64,000 nt of DNA from Paracoccus tibetensis. Lineage in GTDB: Bacteria; Pseudomonadota; Alphaproteobacteria; Rhodobacterales; Rhodobacteraceae. How positions within the stretch are numbered: position 1 is the first letter of the stretch; every line of letters starts with the position of its first letter. The notes under the pieces were generated by a model. That model did no database searches, had not been told where the DNA came from, and saw only the letters and a list, made by a program, of their open reading frames with translations. Positions 55,856 through 64,000 of the stretch are shown here, one piece after another. The stretch spans positions 62,001 through 126,000 of the forward strand of contig NZ_FMVT01000004.1 in the NCBI RefSeq assembly GCF_900102505.1, given 5' to 3'. The position numbers and the translations under genes are program-made.

Positions 55856-55884
55856 TTGCCCCATGCTATTGTCATTTTGATAAT
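55856..55884 (+). promoter_or_regulatory. Promoter of the D,D-carboxypeptidase gene
   Basis: TTGCCC and GATAAT are exactly 17 bases apart, about 46 bases before the start codon. The -10 region continues into TGATAATGATTGG, which resembles half of a Fur or Mur box. Confidence 0.6.
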
Positions 55885-55929
55885 GATTGGCGTGCAACAA
55901 ACGACACGCCTGCCAGAGGCAGAGAGACA

Positions 55930-57648
55930 GTGACAGTGACCCGATTCCTTTCCGCATTTCGGCTGTGGGCGCTTGCGGTGGTGACCGTGCCGCTTCTTGC
56001 CGGCGCCATCGCGCAGCCCGCCGCCGCCGCGCCCTTCGCGGCCTATGTCATGGACGCGCGCACCGGCCAGCCCGTCTACCGGCAGAACTCGGACACGCGG
56101 CTGCACCCGGCCTCGCTGACCAAGATGATGACGCTCTACATGGCCTTCACGGCCATCGAGCGGGGGCAGGTCCGGCTCGATTCGCGCTTCACCATCTCCA
56201 GCAAGGCGGCGAACGAGCCGCCCTCGAAGCTGGGGCTGCGCGCCGGCCAGCAGATCGAGCTGCGCTATCTCATCCGCGCCGCCGCGATCAAGTCGGCGAA
56301 CGACGCGGCCACCGCCATCGGCGAGGGGCTGGCAGGCTCCGAGGAGGCGTTCACCCAGCAGATGACGCAGATGGCCCGCGCCCTGGGGATGAACAACTCG
56401 CAGTTCCGCAACGCGCATGGCCTGACGCGCGAGGGGCACTACTCGACCGCCCATGACATGAGCGTGCTGGGGCGCCACCTCTTCTACGACTTCCCGCAAT
56501 ACTACAACCTGTTCTCGCGCCGCTCGGCGGATGCGGGCGTGGCGCAGGTCGCCTCGACCAACCGGCGCTTCCTCGATGATTACGCCGGCGCGGACGGGAT
56601 CAAGACCGGCTACACGCGGGCGGCGGGCTTCAACCTGACCGCCTCGGCACAGCGCGGCAACAAGCGCCTGATCGCGACCGTCTTCGGCGGCACCTCGACC
56701 GCCCACCGCAATCAGGTCATGGCCGGGCTGCTGGACGCCAGCTTCCCCCGCATCGCCGACCGCGTGCGCGAGGTGCGGCCGCAGCGCCCGCGGATGCTGG
56801 TGCAGACGACGACCCGCCGCGCGCAGGTCGCCGCCAGCCCCGCCGCGACGCAGCCCGAGCCGCAGCGCATGGTCCTGGCCGCCTCGCCGGCCCCGCAGGC
56901 TCGGCCGGCCGAGGCCGCGAGTCTCGTCGCCGTCGCCGCCCCCGCCATTCCCGCGGCCCCTGTCCCCGACCTGACCGAGGCGCTGCGCCAGGCCGGCGCG
57001 GTCCCCGAGGCCCCGGCAGCGCCCAAGGGCGCGCTGGCCCTCGCCTCCAGTCAGCGTCCGCGCCTGCGCCCGGGCAGCGCGGCGCCGACGGCAGTGGCCG
57101 CAGCCCCCGCCGCCGAGGCCGAGACCGCCGTGACCGCAAGCCTCGCCGCCCCTGTCCTGGCCGCCTCGTCGCGGCCGCGCCCCTCGCCCCGCCGCAGCAC
57201 GGCCAGCGCCGCCAGCACGGCTGCCGTCGTTGCCGATGCCGCGCCGGCGGAGGCCCCGGTCGCCGCGCCTGCCGCCGCCAGCGAGGCCGGCCTCGGCCTG
57301 CTCAGCTCGCCCGCGCCCCGTCCGCGCTCCGAGACCGTCATCCTTGCCGCGATGGGCGAGGGCGATCTGGGCAACCCGGAGGCGCTGGAGATCGTCAGCC
57401 GCCCGGCCGACAGTGGCCGCAGCTTCGGCGTCTCGGTCGGCATCTACCCTTCGCAGAGCCAGGCCGAGCGCGAACTGCTGAGCATGGCGCTGCAGGACGG
57501 CGCGATCCTCGGCAACGCACGCCGACACGTCGCCGACACGCGTCGCGGCTTCAACGCCCAGTTCGTGAACCTGAACAAGGGCCAGGCGGAGCTTGCCTGC
57601 GAGCGCCTGCGCAGCCGCTCGCGCGAGTGCAGCGTCATCGGCCGCTGA
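55930..57648 (+). CDS. D-alanyl-D-alanine carboxypeptidase (PBP5 type) with C-terminal SPOR-like domain
   Basis: 572 residues from GTG at 55930 (a second GTG two codons later is equally possible; AGAGG spacing favours the first). Signal peptide about 1-34. Peptidase S11 motifs complete: SLTK (62-65), SAN (122-124), KTG (225-227). It trims D-Ala from peptidoglycan pentapeptides in the periplasm. After about 290 comes a long Ala/Pro-rich linker, then at about 495-572 a SPOR-like repeat ([20 protein letters not shown]) that binds denuded glycan at the septum. No C-terminal amphipathic helix; SPOR probably takes over localisation. Confidence 0.9.
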   Translation: MTVTRFLSAFRLWALAVVTVPLLAGAIAQPAAAAPFAAYVMDARTGQPVYRQNSDTRLHPASLTKMMTLYMAFTAIERGQVRLDSRFTISSKAANEPPSKLGLRAGQQIELRYLIRAAAIKSANDAATAIGEGLAGSEEAFTQQMTQMARALGMNNSQFRNAHGLTREGHYSTAHDMSVLGRHLFYDFPQYYNLFSRRSADAGVAQVASTNRRFLDDYAGADGIKTGYTRAAGFNLTASAQRGNKRLIATVFGGTSTAHRNQVMAGLLDASFPRIADRVREVRPQRPRMLVQTTTRRAQVAASPAATQPEPQRMVLAASPAPQARPAEAASLVAVAAPAIPAAPVPDLTEALRQAGAVPEAPAAPKGALALASSQRPRLRPGSAAPTAVAAAPAAEAETAVTASLAAPVLAASSRPRPSPRRSTASAASTAAVVADAAPAEAPVAAPAAASEAGLGLLSSPAPRPRSETVILAAMGEGDLGNPEALEIVSRPADSGRSFGVSVGIYPSQSQAERELLSMALQDGAILGNARRHVADTRRGFNAQFVNLNKGQAELACERLRSRSRECSVIGR

Positions 57649-57668
57649 CGGACTGAGACATCCGCAAC

Positions 57669-57696
57669 AAAGGCGCGGCCTCGGCCGCGCCTTTTT
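57669..57696 (+). terminator. Intrinsic terminator after the carboxypeptidase
   Basis: AAAGGCGCGGCC-TC-GGCCGCGCCTTT followed by TT; 12-bp self-complementary stem, 20 bases after the stop. Confidence 0.92.
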
Positions 57697-57843
57697 CTTT
57701 GTCTAGGATCGACGCGAACGGACGCGTCGCGCTGCAGCCGGAGAGTGTCGCGTGCTGTGGATGCGTCGCCCGCGCATGCCTGATGCCCGTCCCGTCTCTG
57801 GGCGACCGGCCGCGGCACGAGGCCGACCGACATCCGCGCAAGG

Positions 57844-57871
57844 AAAAGGGGCGGGCCTTCCGGCCCGCCCC
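57844..57871 (-). terminator. Intrinsic terminator of the TRAP operon
   Basis: Leftward: GGGGCGGGCC-GGAA-GGCCCGCCCC followed by TTTTCC; 10-bp stem and four T, 21 bases past the TRAP permease stop. Confidence 0.88.
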
Positions 57872-57892
57872 TGCAGTCGCGTCGCATATCCC

Positions 57893-60073
57893 TCAGTCGG
57901 CGCGGCCTTTGGCCAGGACGTTTGGCGTCACCATCTGGCGCTGCCAGAGGAACAGCCCCACCGCCGCCGTCAGGCCGATTGCGTCCGAGATCCACCCGAC
58001 CGCGATCATCGACAGCGCCGCGGCCAGCAGCACGATCCGCACCAGGCCGGAGGCATGGCCGAAATAGTAGCCGATCACCCCTGCCGACAGCAGGAACATC
58101 CCCAGAAGCGCCGAAGCCGTCGCGTGGATGATGTCGATCGTCTCGCCCTGCATCAGCAGCTCATGCGCGCCGAAGAACATGAAGGGCACGATGAAGGCGG
58201 CGAGGCCCAGCTTGAAGGCCTCGACCGAGGTCTTCATCGGGTCCGACCCCGACAGCCCCGCCCCCGCATAGGCGGCCAGCGCGACCGGCGGCGTGATGGC
58301 CGACATGACCGCGTAGTAGAAGACGAAGAAATGCGCGACCAGCACCGGCACGCCCAGCTGGATCAGCCCCGGCGCAACCACCGCCGCCGCCACCGCATAG
58401 GCGGCCGTCGTCGGCATCCCCATCCCCAGGATGATCGAGATGCACATCGCGAAGAACATCGCCAGATACTGGTTCTGGTCGGCGATGGTCAGCAGCAGCG
58501 AGGAGAAGCGCGCGCCGACCCCGGTCAGGGCGATGACGCCGACGATCACGCCCGCCGCGGCGCAGACCGCGACCAGCTGGATCGACATCTTCGCGCCCAG
58601 TTCCAGCGCGTGGAAGATCTGGCGCGGGCCCATCTTGTGCGGCGTCAGCCAGCTGACCATAGCCGCCGCCGCCATGCCCATCGCCCCCGCCCGGATCACC
58701 GAATAGCCGGCAAAGAGCGTGTAGATCAGGATGATGATCGGCAGGAACAGGTAGACCTGCTTGATCAGGTCGGCAAATCGCGGCAGCTCGGAGCGCGGCA
58801 GGCCCTTCATGTTCAGCTTCAGCGCCTGCAGGTCCACCATGAAGTAGACCGACACGAAGTAGAGCAGCGCCGGGATGATCGCGGCGATGACGATGTCGGT
58901 ATAGGGAATGCCCGTCACCTCGGCCATGATGAAGGCGCCCGCGCCCATGATCGGCGGCAGGATCTGCCCGCCCGAGGAGGCGGTCGCCTCGATGGCGGCC
59001 GAGGTCTTGGGCGAATAGCCGACCTTCTTCATCAGCGGGATGGTCAGCGAGCCGGTGGACACGACGTTGCCCGCCGAGGTGCCGTTGATCATGCCCATCA
59101 GGCCCGAGGCGAAGACGGCGACCTTCGCCGGGCCTCCGCGCGCCTGGCCCGCGCAGGCAAAGGCGAAGTTCACGAAGTAGTCGCCGACCTTCGAGGCCTG
59201 AAGGAAGGCCGCGAATGCGATGAAGAGGATGATGTAGGTCGAGCTGACCGCGATGGGATCGCCCAGCACGCCCTGGTCGGTGAAGATGTAGGTGAAGAAC
59301 CGCGTCGGCGTGTAGCCGCGGTGGTTCAGGAAGCCCGGCAGCCACGGCCCGAGGAAGCTGTAGGCGATGAAGACGCCCACGATCACCACCAGCGCAAGGC
59401 CGGTCAGGCGGCGCGCCAGCTCCAGGATCAGCAGGACGCCCGTGACGGCGGCCCAGAGATCGCCCGGCTGCGCCATGCCCGTGCCCGCCCGCATCCGCAG
59501 CGGCGCGACGACGAAGAGGATGTAGCCCAGCACCGCCAGCGCCGCAAAGCCGAGCGCGACGTCAAGAAGCGGGATGCGGCGGCGCGAGCGGGGCGAGAAG
59601 AACCAGCCCGCGAGGATGGCGGCGACGGTGCCGACGGCCAATGGGATGCCGTAGGTCCTAAAGGCGAAGCCCGGCGGCTGCGCGGCGCCGGCGATCCACC
59701 ATCCGCCCCAGGCAATCGCGATCATCAGGAAGCCGTAGCCGATGCCGGCCACGGCCACGGCGGTCAGCGCGAGGCCGACGGGATGGCGCGCCGCGCCGGG
59801 CGCGGGGTCCTCGGTCGTCTGGCTGAGGGCGGAATAGGTCAGGAAGCCGATCAGCAGCCCCCCGCAGAGGTGGATCATCCGGTAGGTCCAGGTCTCCAGC
59901 GGATAGAGGACCATGACGACCAGGTGAAAGACGGTATAGGCGGCGCAGAGGATGGCGATCAGCAGGCCGATGCGGCCCTGTGGGTCGCGCTGGTTGCCGG
60001 CCAGCGGCTCGTCATCGACGCCTTGCGCGATGACCGGGCCGGCTCCCGCCGCCGAGGCAGCTTGAACGGACAT
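57893..60073 (-). CDS. TRAP transporter fused permease (4TM/12TM, TAXI type)
   Basis: 726 residues. Small (about four helices, 36-190) and large (12 helices, the rest) TRAP subunits in one chain. The large-subunit core has GMINGTSAGNVVSTGSLTIPLMKK, ATASSGGQILPPIMGAGAFIMAEV and GMGMPTTAAYAVAAAVVAPGL, which bind the solute with sodium, and AITPPVALAAYAGAGLSG. It would take up an organic anion, dependent on a sodium gradient, with the TAXI receptor encoded just upstream. Inner membrane. Confidence 0.93.
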   Translation of the reverse strand: MSVQAASAAGAGPVIAQGVDDEPLAGNQRDPQGRIGLLIAILCAAYTVFHLVVMVLYPLETWTYRMIHLCGGLLIGFLTYSALSQTTEDPAPGAARHPVGLALTAVAVAGIGYGFLMIAIAWGGWWIAGAAQPPGFAFRTYGIPLAVGTVAAILAGWFFSPRSRRRIPLLDVALGFAALAVLGYILFVVAPLRMRAGTGMAQPGDLWAAVTGVLLILELARRLTGLALVVIVGVFIAYSFLGPWLPGFLNHRGYTPTRFFTYIFTDQGVLGDPIAVSSTYIILFIAFAAFLQASKVGDYFVNFAFACAGQARGGPAKVAVFASGLMGMINGTSAGNVVSTGSLTIPLMKKVGYSPKTSAAIEATASSGGQILPPIMGAGAFIMAEVTGIPYTDIVIAAIIPALLYFVSVYFMVDLQALKLNMKGLPRSELPRFADLIKQVYLFLPIIILIYTLFAGYSVIRAGAMGMAAAAMVSWLTPHKMGPRQIFHALELGAKMSIQLVAVCAAAGVIVGVIALTGVGARFSSLLLTIADQNQYLAMFFAMCISIILGMGMPTTAAYAVAAAVVAPGLIQLGVPVLVAHFFVFYYAVMSAITPPVALAAYAGAGLSGSDPMKTSVEAFKLGLAAFIVPFMFFGAHELLMQGETIDIIHATASALLGMFLLSAGVIGYYFGHASGLVRIVLLAAALSMIAVGWISDAIGLTAAVGLFLWQRQMVTPNVLAKGRAD

Positions 60074-60158
60074 GTGTGGGTTCTCCGTCGGCGCGGATCA
60101 CGCGGACAGGGTGCCGCCGCCGGGCCGTTCGATATGGGACAAGGGGAGAGGCAGGCTT

Positions 60159-60183
60159 CCCGGGGGCCGCGACGGCCCCCGGG
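60159..60183. terminator. GC hairpin between TAXI receptor and permease genes
   Basis: CCCGGGGGCCG and its complement with a CGA loop, an 11-bp stem in the 127-base gap. No T run. It is placed to give more receptor than permease by partial termination or by protecting the receptor mRNA's 3' end. Confidence 0.6.
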
Positions 60184-60200
60184 GCAGGATCAGGTGCGGA

Positions 60201-61175
60201 TCAGCCGCGCAGCTCGTCCGGGATCTCGATGCCGGCCTCGTCGAAGAACCGCAGCGCGCCCGGGTGGTAGGGCAGGAAGGTGTTCTTGTCGGCGTTCTCC
60301 GGCAGGGTCTCGGCGGCGGTCGCGTGGATCTGCATCATCGCCTCGTTGTTCTCCATCACCAGCTTGGTGATCTCGTAGGCGAGGCTTTCGGGCATGTCGG
60401 CATGGGCGATGGCGAAGTTCCACATGGCGACGGTGCCGTGGCCCTCGGGGAAGCCCTGGTACATGCCGCCCGGCACGTCGAAGGCCGACACTTCCGGCAG
60501 CGCTTCCAGGATCTGGGTGCGCTGCTCCTCGGTGAAGCCGAAGATGTTGACCGGGTTTTCCGCCGCGATCTGCGCAAAGGCCGAGATCGGCACGCCCGCC
60601 GCGAAGGCGAAGGCGTCGATCAGGCCGTCCTTGACCTGGCTGGTGGCGTCGTTGGCGCCGGCGTAGCTGATGTTGGCTTCAACGCCCAGCACCTCGAAGA
60701 AGCGCGGCCAGTAGGTCGCGGCGGTCCCGCCGGCCGGGCCGACCGAGACGCGCTTGCCGTTCATGTCCATGACGTCGGCGATGCCCGAGGATTGCAGCGC
60801 CACCGCCTCGAACGGGGTCTGGTACATCGGGAAGAGCGCGCGCAGCGAGGCATGCTCGACGCCCGGGGCCAGCTCGCTCTGGCCGGTCCAGGCCTCGTAG
60901 GCCGGGCCCATCGTGACGAGGCCGATCTGGTGATCGCCCGTCTCGACCAGCGTCGCGTTCTGCACGGGGCCGCCTGTCACCTCGGCCGAGGCGTTCACGT
61001 TGAGGCTCTGCGAGATGAGGCCGGCAAGGCCCGTGCCGTAGATGAAGTAGGTGCCGCCCTGGCTCGCGGTGCCGATGGTCAGGCTGGACGGCCAGTCCGC
61101 GCGGTCCTCCTGCGCGAGGGCGGGCGAGATGGCAAGGGCGGCGGCGGCCGCGATGGCGGCTGTGGTCAGGCGCAT
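60201..61175 (-). CDS. TAXI-family TRAP transporter solute receptor
   Basis: 324 residues, signal peptide 1-21 (TTAAIAAAAALAISPALAQ). LTIGTASQGGTYFIYGTGLAGLIS, then TGGPVQNATLVETGDHQIGLVTMGPAYEAWTG are TAXI signatures, and GKRVSVGPAGGTAATYW the ligand loop. A periplasmic binding protein feeding the fused permease 127 bases downstream. Ligand unknown; members bind glutamate and other anions. It starts 180 bases after DctD with no clear sigma-54 site. Confidence 0.93.
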   Translation of the reverse strand: MRLTTAAIAAAAALAISPALAQEDRADWPSSLTIGTASQGGTYFIYGTGLAGLISQSLNVNASAEVTGGPVQNATLVETGDHQIGLVTMGPAYEAWTGQSELAPGVEHASLRALFPMYQTPFEAVALQSSGIADVMDMNGKRVSVGPAGGTAATYWPRFFEVLGVEANISYAGANDATSQVKDGLIDAFAFAAGVPISAFAQIAAENPVNIFGFTEEQRTQILEALPEVSAFDVPGGMYQGFPEGHGTVAMWNFAIAHADMPESLAYEITKLVMENNEAMMQIHATAAETLPENADKNTFLPYHPGALRFFDEAGIEIPDELRG

Positions 61176-61355
61176 TGAATTCCTCCCGTTGGTGATCGGA
61201 CGGCGCGGGGCCGGCCGGACGGGATCAGCTACTGCCCGTCATGCACCCGGCGCAATGCGGGCATGCGTCCGCCGCGCAGGAAAACGTGGATGCGGGCGCC
61301 GCGATGGGTGGAAGCGGTAACATCGGCCGGCCAGGCATGTGTGGATTTGGCCCCA

Positions 61356-62705
61356 TCACTCGCCCTCGTCTCCGCCATCGCCATAGAGCGCCTTGTCGAT
61401 CCGGTGCTTCTGCATCTTCTCCCAGAGCGACTTCCGCGACAGGCCGAGCGTCTCGTAGACCGGCTTCAGCCGCCCGCCATGCGCCGCAAGGGTCGAGACG
61501 ATCAGCTCGCGCTCGAATGCGGCCACCCGCTGCGCGAGGCGGGCCTGGCCGGGCGCGTCCTCCTCGGCCGGTTGCAACGCGATGCCCAGGGCGTGGCGGT
61601 CGGCGGCGTTGCGAAGCTCGCGCACATTGCCGGGCCAGTCGCGGCTGGCGACCTCGGCCAGCAGCTGCGGCGGCACCGGGGCGAGCGGGCGCTGGTGGCG
61701 CGACGCGGCCTCCTGCACCAGCTTGATGAACAGAAGCTGCACGTCCTCGCGCCGCGCGGAAAGGGGCGGGACATGCAGCGTCACCACGTTCAGCCGATAG
61801 AGAAGGTCGGCCCGGAAACGCCCGGCCAGCGCCTCGTCCTCGAGCGAGCGGCGCGAGGTGGCGATGAAGCGCACGTCCAGCACCCGGTCCTCGTTCGAGC
61901 CGAGCGGCGTGATGACCCGGTCCTGCACCACCCGCAGCAGCTTGGCCTGCAGGTCCAGCGGCATCGAGCCGATCTCGTCCAGCAGCACCGTGCCGCCCTT
62001 GGCATGTTCGAATTTGCCGTAACGCGCCCGGAGGGCACCGGGAAAGGCGCCGGCCTCGTGACCGAACAGCTCGGATTCGATCAGCGCCCCCGGCAGGGCG
62101 GCGCAGTCGATGGCGATGAAGGGGCGGCGCGCGCGCGGCGACAGGTCATGCAGGGCGCGGGCGACGACCTCCTTGCCGGTGCCGGTCTCGCCCACGATCA
62201 GCACGTCGGCATCGGTCGGCCCGATGGTGCGCAGCCGCCGGCGCAGGTCGATCATCGCGGTCGAGCGGCCCACGAGCCGCGTCTCCAGATCGTCCGCCTG
62301 CCCCGCCGCGGCGCGCAGCACGCGGTTCTCCAGCACGACGCCGCGATAGGCCAGCGCGCGCGAGACGATCTTGACCAGCTGCTGGGCGTCGAAGGGCTTT
62401 TCGACAAAGTCATGCGCCCCCTCGCGCATCGAGCGCACGGCCAGCTGCACGTCGCCATGGCCGGTGATCAGGATCACCGGGATCTCGGGGTCGATGTCGC
62501 GGATGCGGTTCATCAGCGTCAGCCCGTCCATGCCGGGCATGCGGATGTCCGAGATGACGACCCCCTCGAAGCCGAAGCCGACCCGGTCCAGCGCGGCTTG
62601 CGCATCGGGCAGTTCCTCGACCTCGAAACCCTCGAGATCCAGGGCCTGGGCCGTCGAAAGCCGCATCGCCGCGTCGTCATCGACCAGAAGGACGCGCCCC
62701 TTCAT
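61356..62705 (-). CDS. dctD: Sigma-54-type response regulator DctD-like
   Basis: 449 residues. Receiver (1-115) with Asp53 ([10 protein letters not shown]), then AAA+ domain: GETGTGKE Walker A (172-178), [16 protein letters not shown] (Walker B) and a C-terminal Fis-type helix-turn-helix ending at [13 protein letters not shown]. The sigma-54 contact loop reads GAFPGA (219-224) rather than GAFTGA, a change in the key threonine. Cotranscribed with and overlapping DctB. Probably controls the adjacent TAXI-TRAP genes. Confidence 0.9.
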   Translation of the reverse strand: MKGRVLLVDDDAAMRLSTAQALDLEGFEVEELPDAQAALDRVGFGFEGVVISDIRMPGMDGLTLMNRIRDIDPEIPVILITGHGDVQLAVRSMREGAHDFVEKPFDAQQLVKIVSRALAYRGVVLENRVLRAAAGQADDLETRLVGRSTAMIDLRRRLRTIGPTDADVLIVGETGTGKEVVARALHDLSPRARRPFIAIDCAALPGALIESELFGHEAGAFPGALRARYGKFEHAKGGTVLLDEIGSMPLDLQAKLLRVVQDRVITPLGSNEDRVLDVRFIATSRRSLEDEALAGRFRADLLYRLNVVTLHVPPLSARREDVQLLFIKLVQEAASRHQRPLAPVPPQLLAEVASRDWPGNVRELRNAADRHALGIALQPAEEDAPGQARLAQRVAAFERELIVSTLAAHGGRLKPVYETLGLSRKSLWEKMQKHRIDKALYGDGGDEGE

Positions 62706-64000
62706 GCCACTTCCTGCTGCGCCGACGGGCGCGCCAGCTCCACCTCGAACACCGCGCCGCCGTCATTCATCACGCGAAGTTCCCCGCCGAAGTCCTTGAT
62801 GATGTTAAACGAGATCGAGAGGCCCAGCCCCAGCCCGCTGCCCACCCCCTTGGTCGAGAAGAAGGGGTCGAAGATCCGCTCCTCCAGCCCCGCCGGCACG
62901 CCGGGGCCGTTGTCGCTGACCCGCAGGACGATGCGCTCGGGCGTCTTGCGCACCGCCAGGCGGATCAGCCCGTCCTCGCGCCCCTCCAGCGCGTCGAGCG
63001 CGTTCGAGATGAGGTTCACGATCACCTGCTGGAAGCGCACCGGCCCCGCGCGGACCATGAGCGGGCCGGGCGGCAGGTCGGTCTCGATTCGCACGGGCCG
63101 GTCCCCGAGCCGCCAGGCGATCACCTCCATCGCGTCGCGGACGACCTCGTGCAGGTCCACGTCCGAGAGCTGCGCGTTCGGCTTGCGCGCGAAGTTGCGC
63201 AGGGTGCGGCCGATTTCGGTCATCCGGTCGGCAAGGCCGAGGATGCGGGTGATGTTCTCGCTCGCCTCGGCCTGCCGTCCCCGCTGCAGATAGGTCAGCG
63301 CATTGGCCGCAAAGTTGCGCACCGCGCCAAGCGGCTGGTTCAGCTCGTGCGAGAGGGCCGCCGACATCTGGCCGAGCGCGGCCAGCTTCGCCGACTGCAC
63401 CAGGTGGCGCTGCGTGCGGCGCAGTTCGGCCTCGGTGGCGCGGCGCTCGGCGACCTCGGCCTCGAGGCGGGTGTTCAGCGCCGCCAGCTCGGCCGTGCGT
63501 TCGGCCACGCGCCCCTCCAGCTGGCTCTGCGCCTCCTGCTGCATCTGCAGCCGCTCGCGCAGGCGGGCGCGGCGCTGCGCCACGGCCGCGACACCCGCCG
63601 CGCCGAGGGCCAGCGCCAGCAGGGCCAGCACCACCGCGATCACGGCCTGGCGACGGGCGGGCGCGGTGTCCAGAAGCACCTGCACCGTCCAGCCGGCCTC
63701 GGGCATCGCCTCGGCGACGACCACGAATTCGCGCCGGCCCTCGGGCAGGTCCAGCTGCATCAGCCGATGCGCGCCCACCTGGCCCACCCGCTCCAGCGGC
63801 AGCGGCTCGAGCGGGGCGGCATCATAGCGGCGGGTGGCGGCGACGCGGGCGCGGGCCTCGTCCGACAGCGGCGCCAGCGCGCGGAACTGCCAGTCGCGGC
63901 GGCTGGCGAGGAAGACGATCCCCTCGTCATCCGTCACGATGATCTCGTATTCCGCGGCGCGCCAGCTGTCCTCAATCGCGTCCACATCGACCTTCAGCGC
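62702..64000 (-). CDS. dctB: C4-dicarboxylate-type sensor kinase DctB-like, partial
   Basis: The right edge cuts it; about 432 residues of the C-terminal part are seen. From the left: the end of a PAS-like periplasmic domain (YEIIVTDDEGIVFLASRRDW), a hydrophobic segment, a coiled coil (RLEAEVAERRATEAELRR), then the kinase: SHELNQPLGAVRNFAANA (H box), VIVNLISNALDALEG (N box), DNGPGVP and GLGLGLSISFNII (G boxes). A typical DctB; overlaps dctD by four bases. Confidence 0.93.
   Translation of the reverse strand, partial: ALKVDVDAIEDSWRAAEYEIIVTDDEGIVFLASRRDWQFRALAPLSDEARARVAATRRYDAAPLEPLPLERVGQVGAHRLMQLDLPEGRREFVVVAEAMPEAGWTVQVLLDTAPARRQAVIAVVLALLALALGAAGVAAVAQRRARLRERLQMQQEAQSQLEGRVAERTAELAALNTRLEAEVAERRATEAELRRTQRHLVQSAKLAALGQMSAALSHELNQPLGAVRNFAANALTYLQRGRQAEASENITRILGLADRMTEIGRTLRNFARKPNAQLSDVDLHEVVRDAMEVIAWRLGDRPVRIETDLPPGPLMVRAGPVRFQQVIVNLISNALDALEGREDGLIRLAVRKTPERIVLRVSDNGPGVPAGLEERIFDPFFSTKGVGSGLGLGLSISFNIIKDFGGELRVMNDGGAVFEVELARPSAQQEVA

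Noticed and set aside
57752-60370. 872-codon plus-strand frame
   Set aside because: Antisense of the fused TRAP permease with Arg/His/Asp-rich translation.
61176-61355. Sigma-54 promoter before the TAXI receptor
   Set aside because: GG and GC at the right spacing occur only in poor context (GGACGCATGCCCGC); not convincing.

Overview
The window is GC-rich, tightly packed bacterial chromosome from an alphaproteobacterium, most likely a Rhodobacteraceae member close to Paracoccus. Support: an ornithine-lipid pair (olsBA), the CtrA-pathway phosphotransferase ChpT, two adenosylcobalamin-dependent ribonucleotide reductases, TRAP transport, Entner-Doudoroff dehydratase, Rhodobacteraceae-type hypothetical families (DUF2948, UPF0262, DUF3553, DUF1127) and a NaChBac-type sodium channel of the sort known from Paracoccus. 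I see no phage, insertion sequence, plasmid or CRISPR signature; this looks like core chromosome.

Layout. 1-2466: end of a spermidine-synthase-like gene, then a two-gene unit of unknown role (membrane coiled-coil protein plus membrane-tethered ClpP-fold protein). 2480-5602: edd behind a palindromic operator candidate, then a LysR/DUF1127 divergent pair. 5599-9827: a leftward operon, small ORF-murA-DUF2948-hisD-UPF0262-LMW phosphatase. 9976-14211: tRNA-Thr, short class II RNR (nrdJ), olsB-olsA. 14352-21983: DUF3553/chpT divergent pair, proA, two identical tRNA-Asp genes, two exported PRC-barrel proteins, anmK, tyrS and a 49-residue protein. 22064-28105: DUF2237, DUF4893, trpB and a second, long class II nrdJ. 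28534-34640: fau-mgtE, hisN beside an XRE regulator with a cluster of repeated sites, a Bax-inhibitor-like protein, a flavin monooxygenase and an acetyltransferase. 34744-40627: rplU-rpmA, a zinc metallopeptidase, an ABC-F ATPase, an iron-type binding protein and a nucleoside hydrolase.

40624-50010 is the classic envelope/translation cluster read leftward, pyrH-(Na channel)-frr-uppS-cdsA-dxr-rseP-bamA-skp. It is unusual in two ways: a voltage-gated sodium channel gene sits between pyrH and frr, and the fabZ/lpx genes that often follow skp are absent. 50117-57648: miaA, an AraC regulator, hemF, a lipoprotein, an SDR lacking the catalytic lysine, an RsmC-like methyltransferase, clpS and a D,D-carboxypeptidase with a SPOR-like end. 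57893-64000: leftward DctB-DctD two-component genes, then a TAXI-type TRAP receptor and its fused membrane subunit.

Most genes run in short operons with 1-4 base start/stop overlaps, so translational coupling is common. Promoters, terminators and operators are listed only where the bases are convincing. Functional names come from recognising conserved motifs and gene order by eye; no database search was run.
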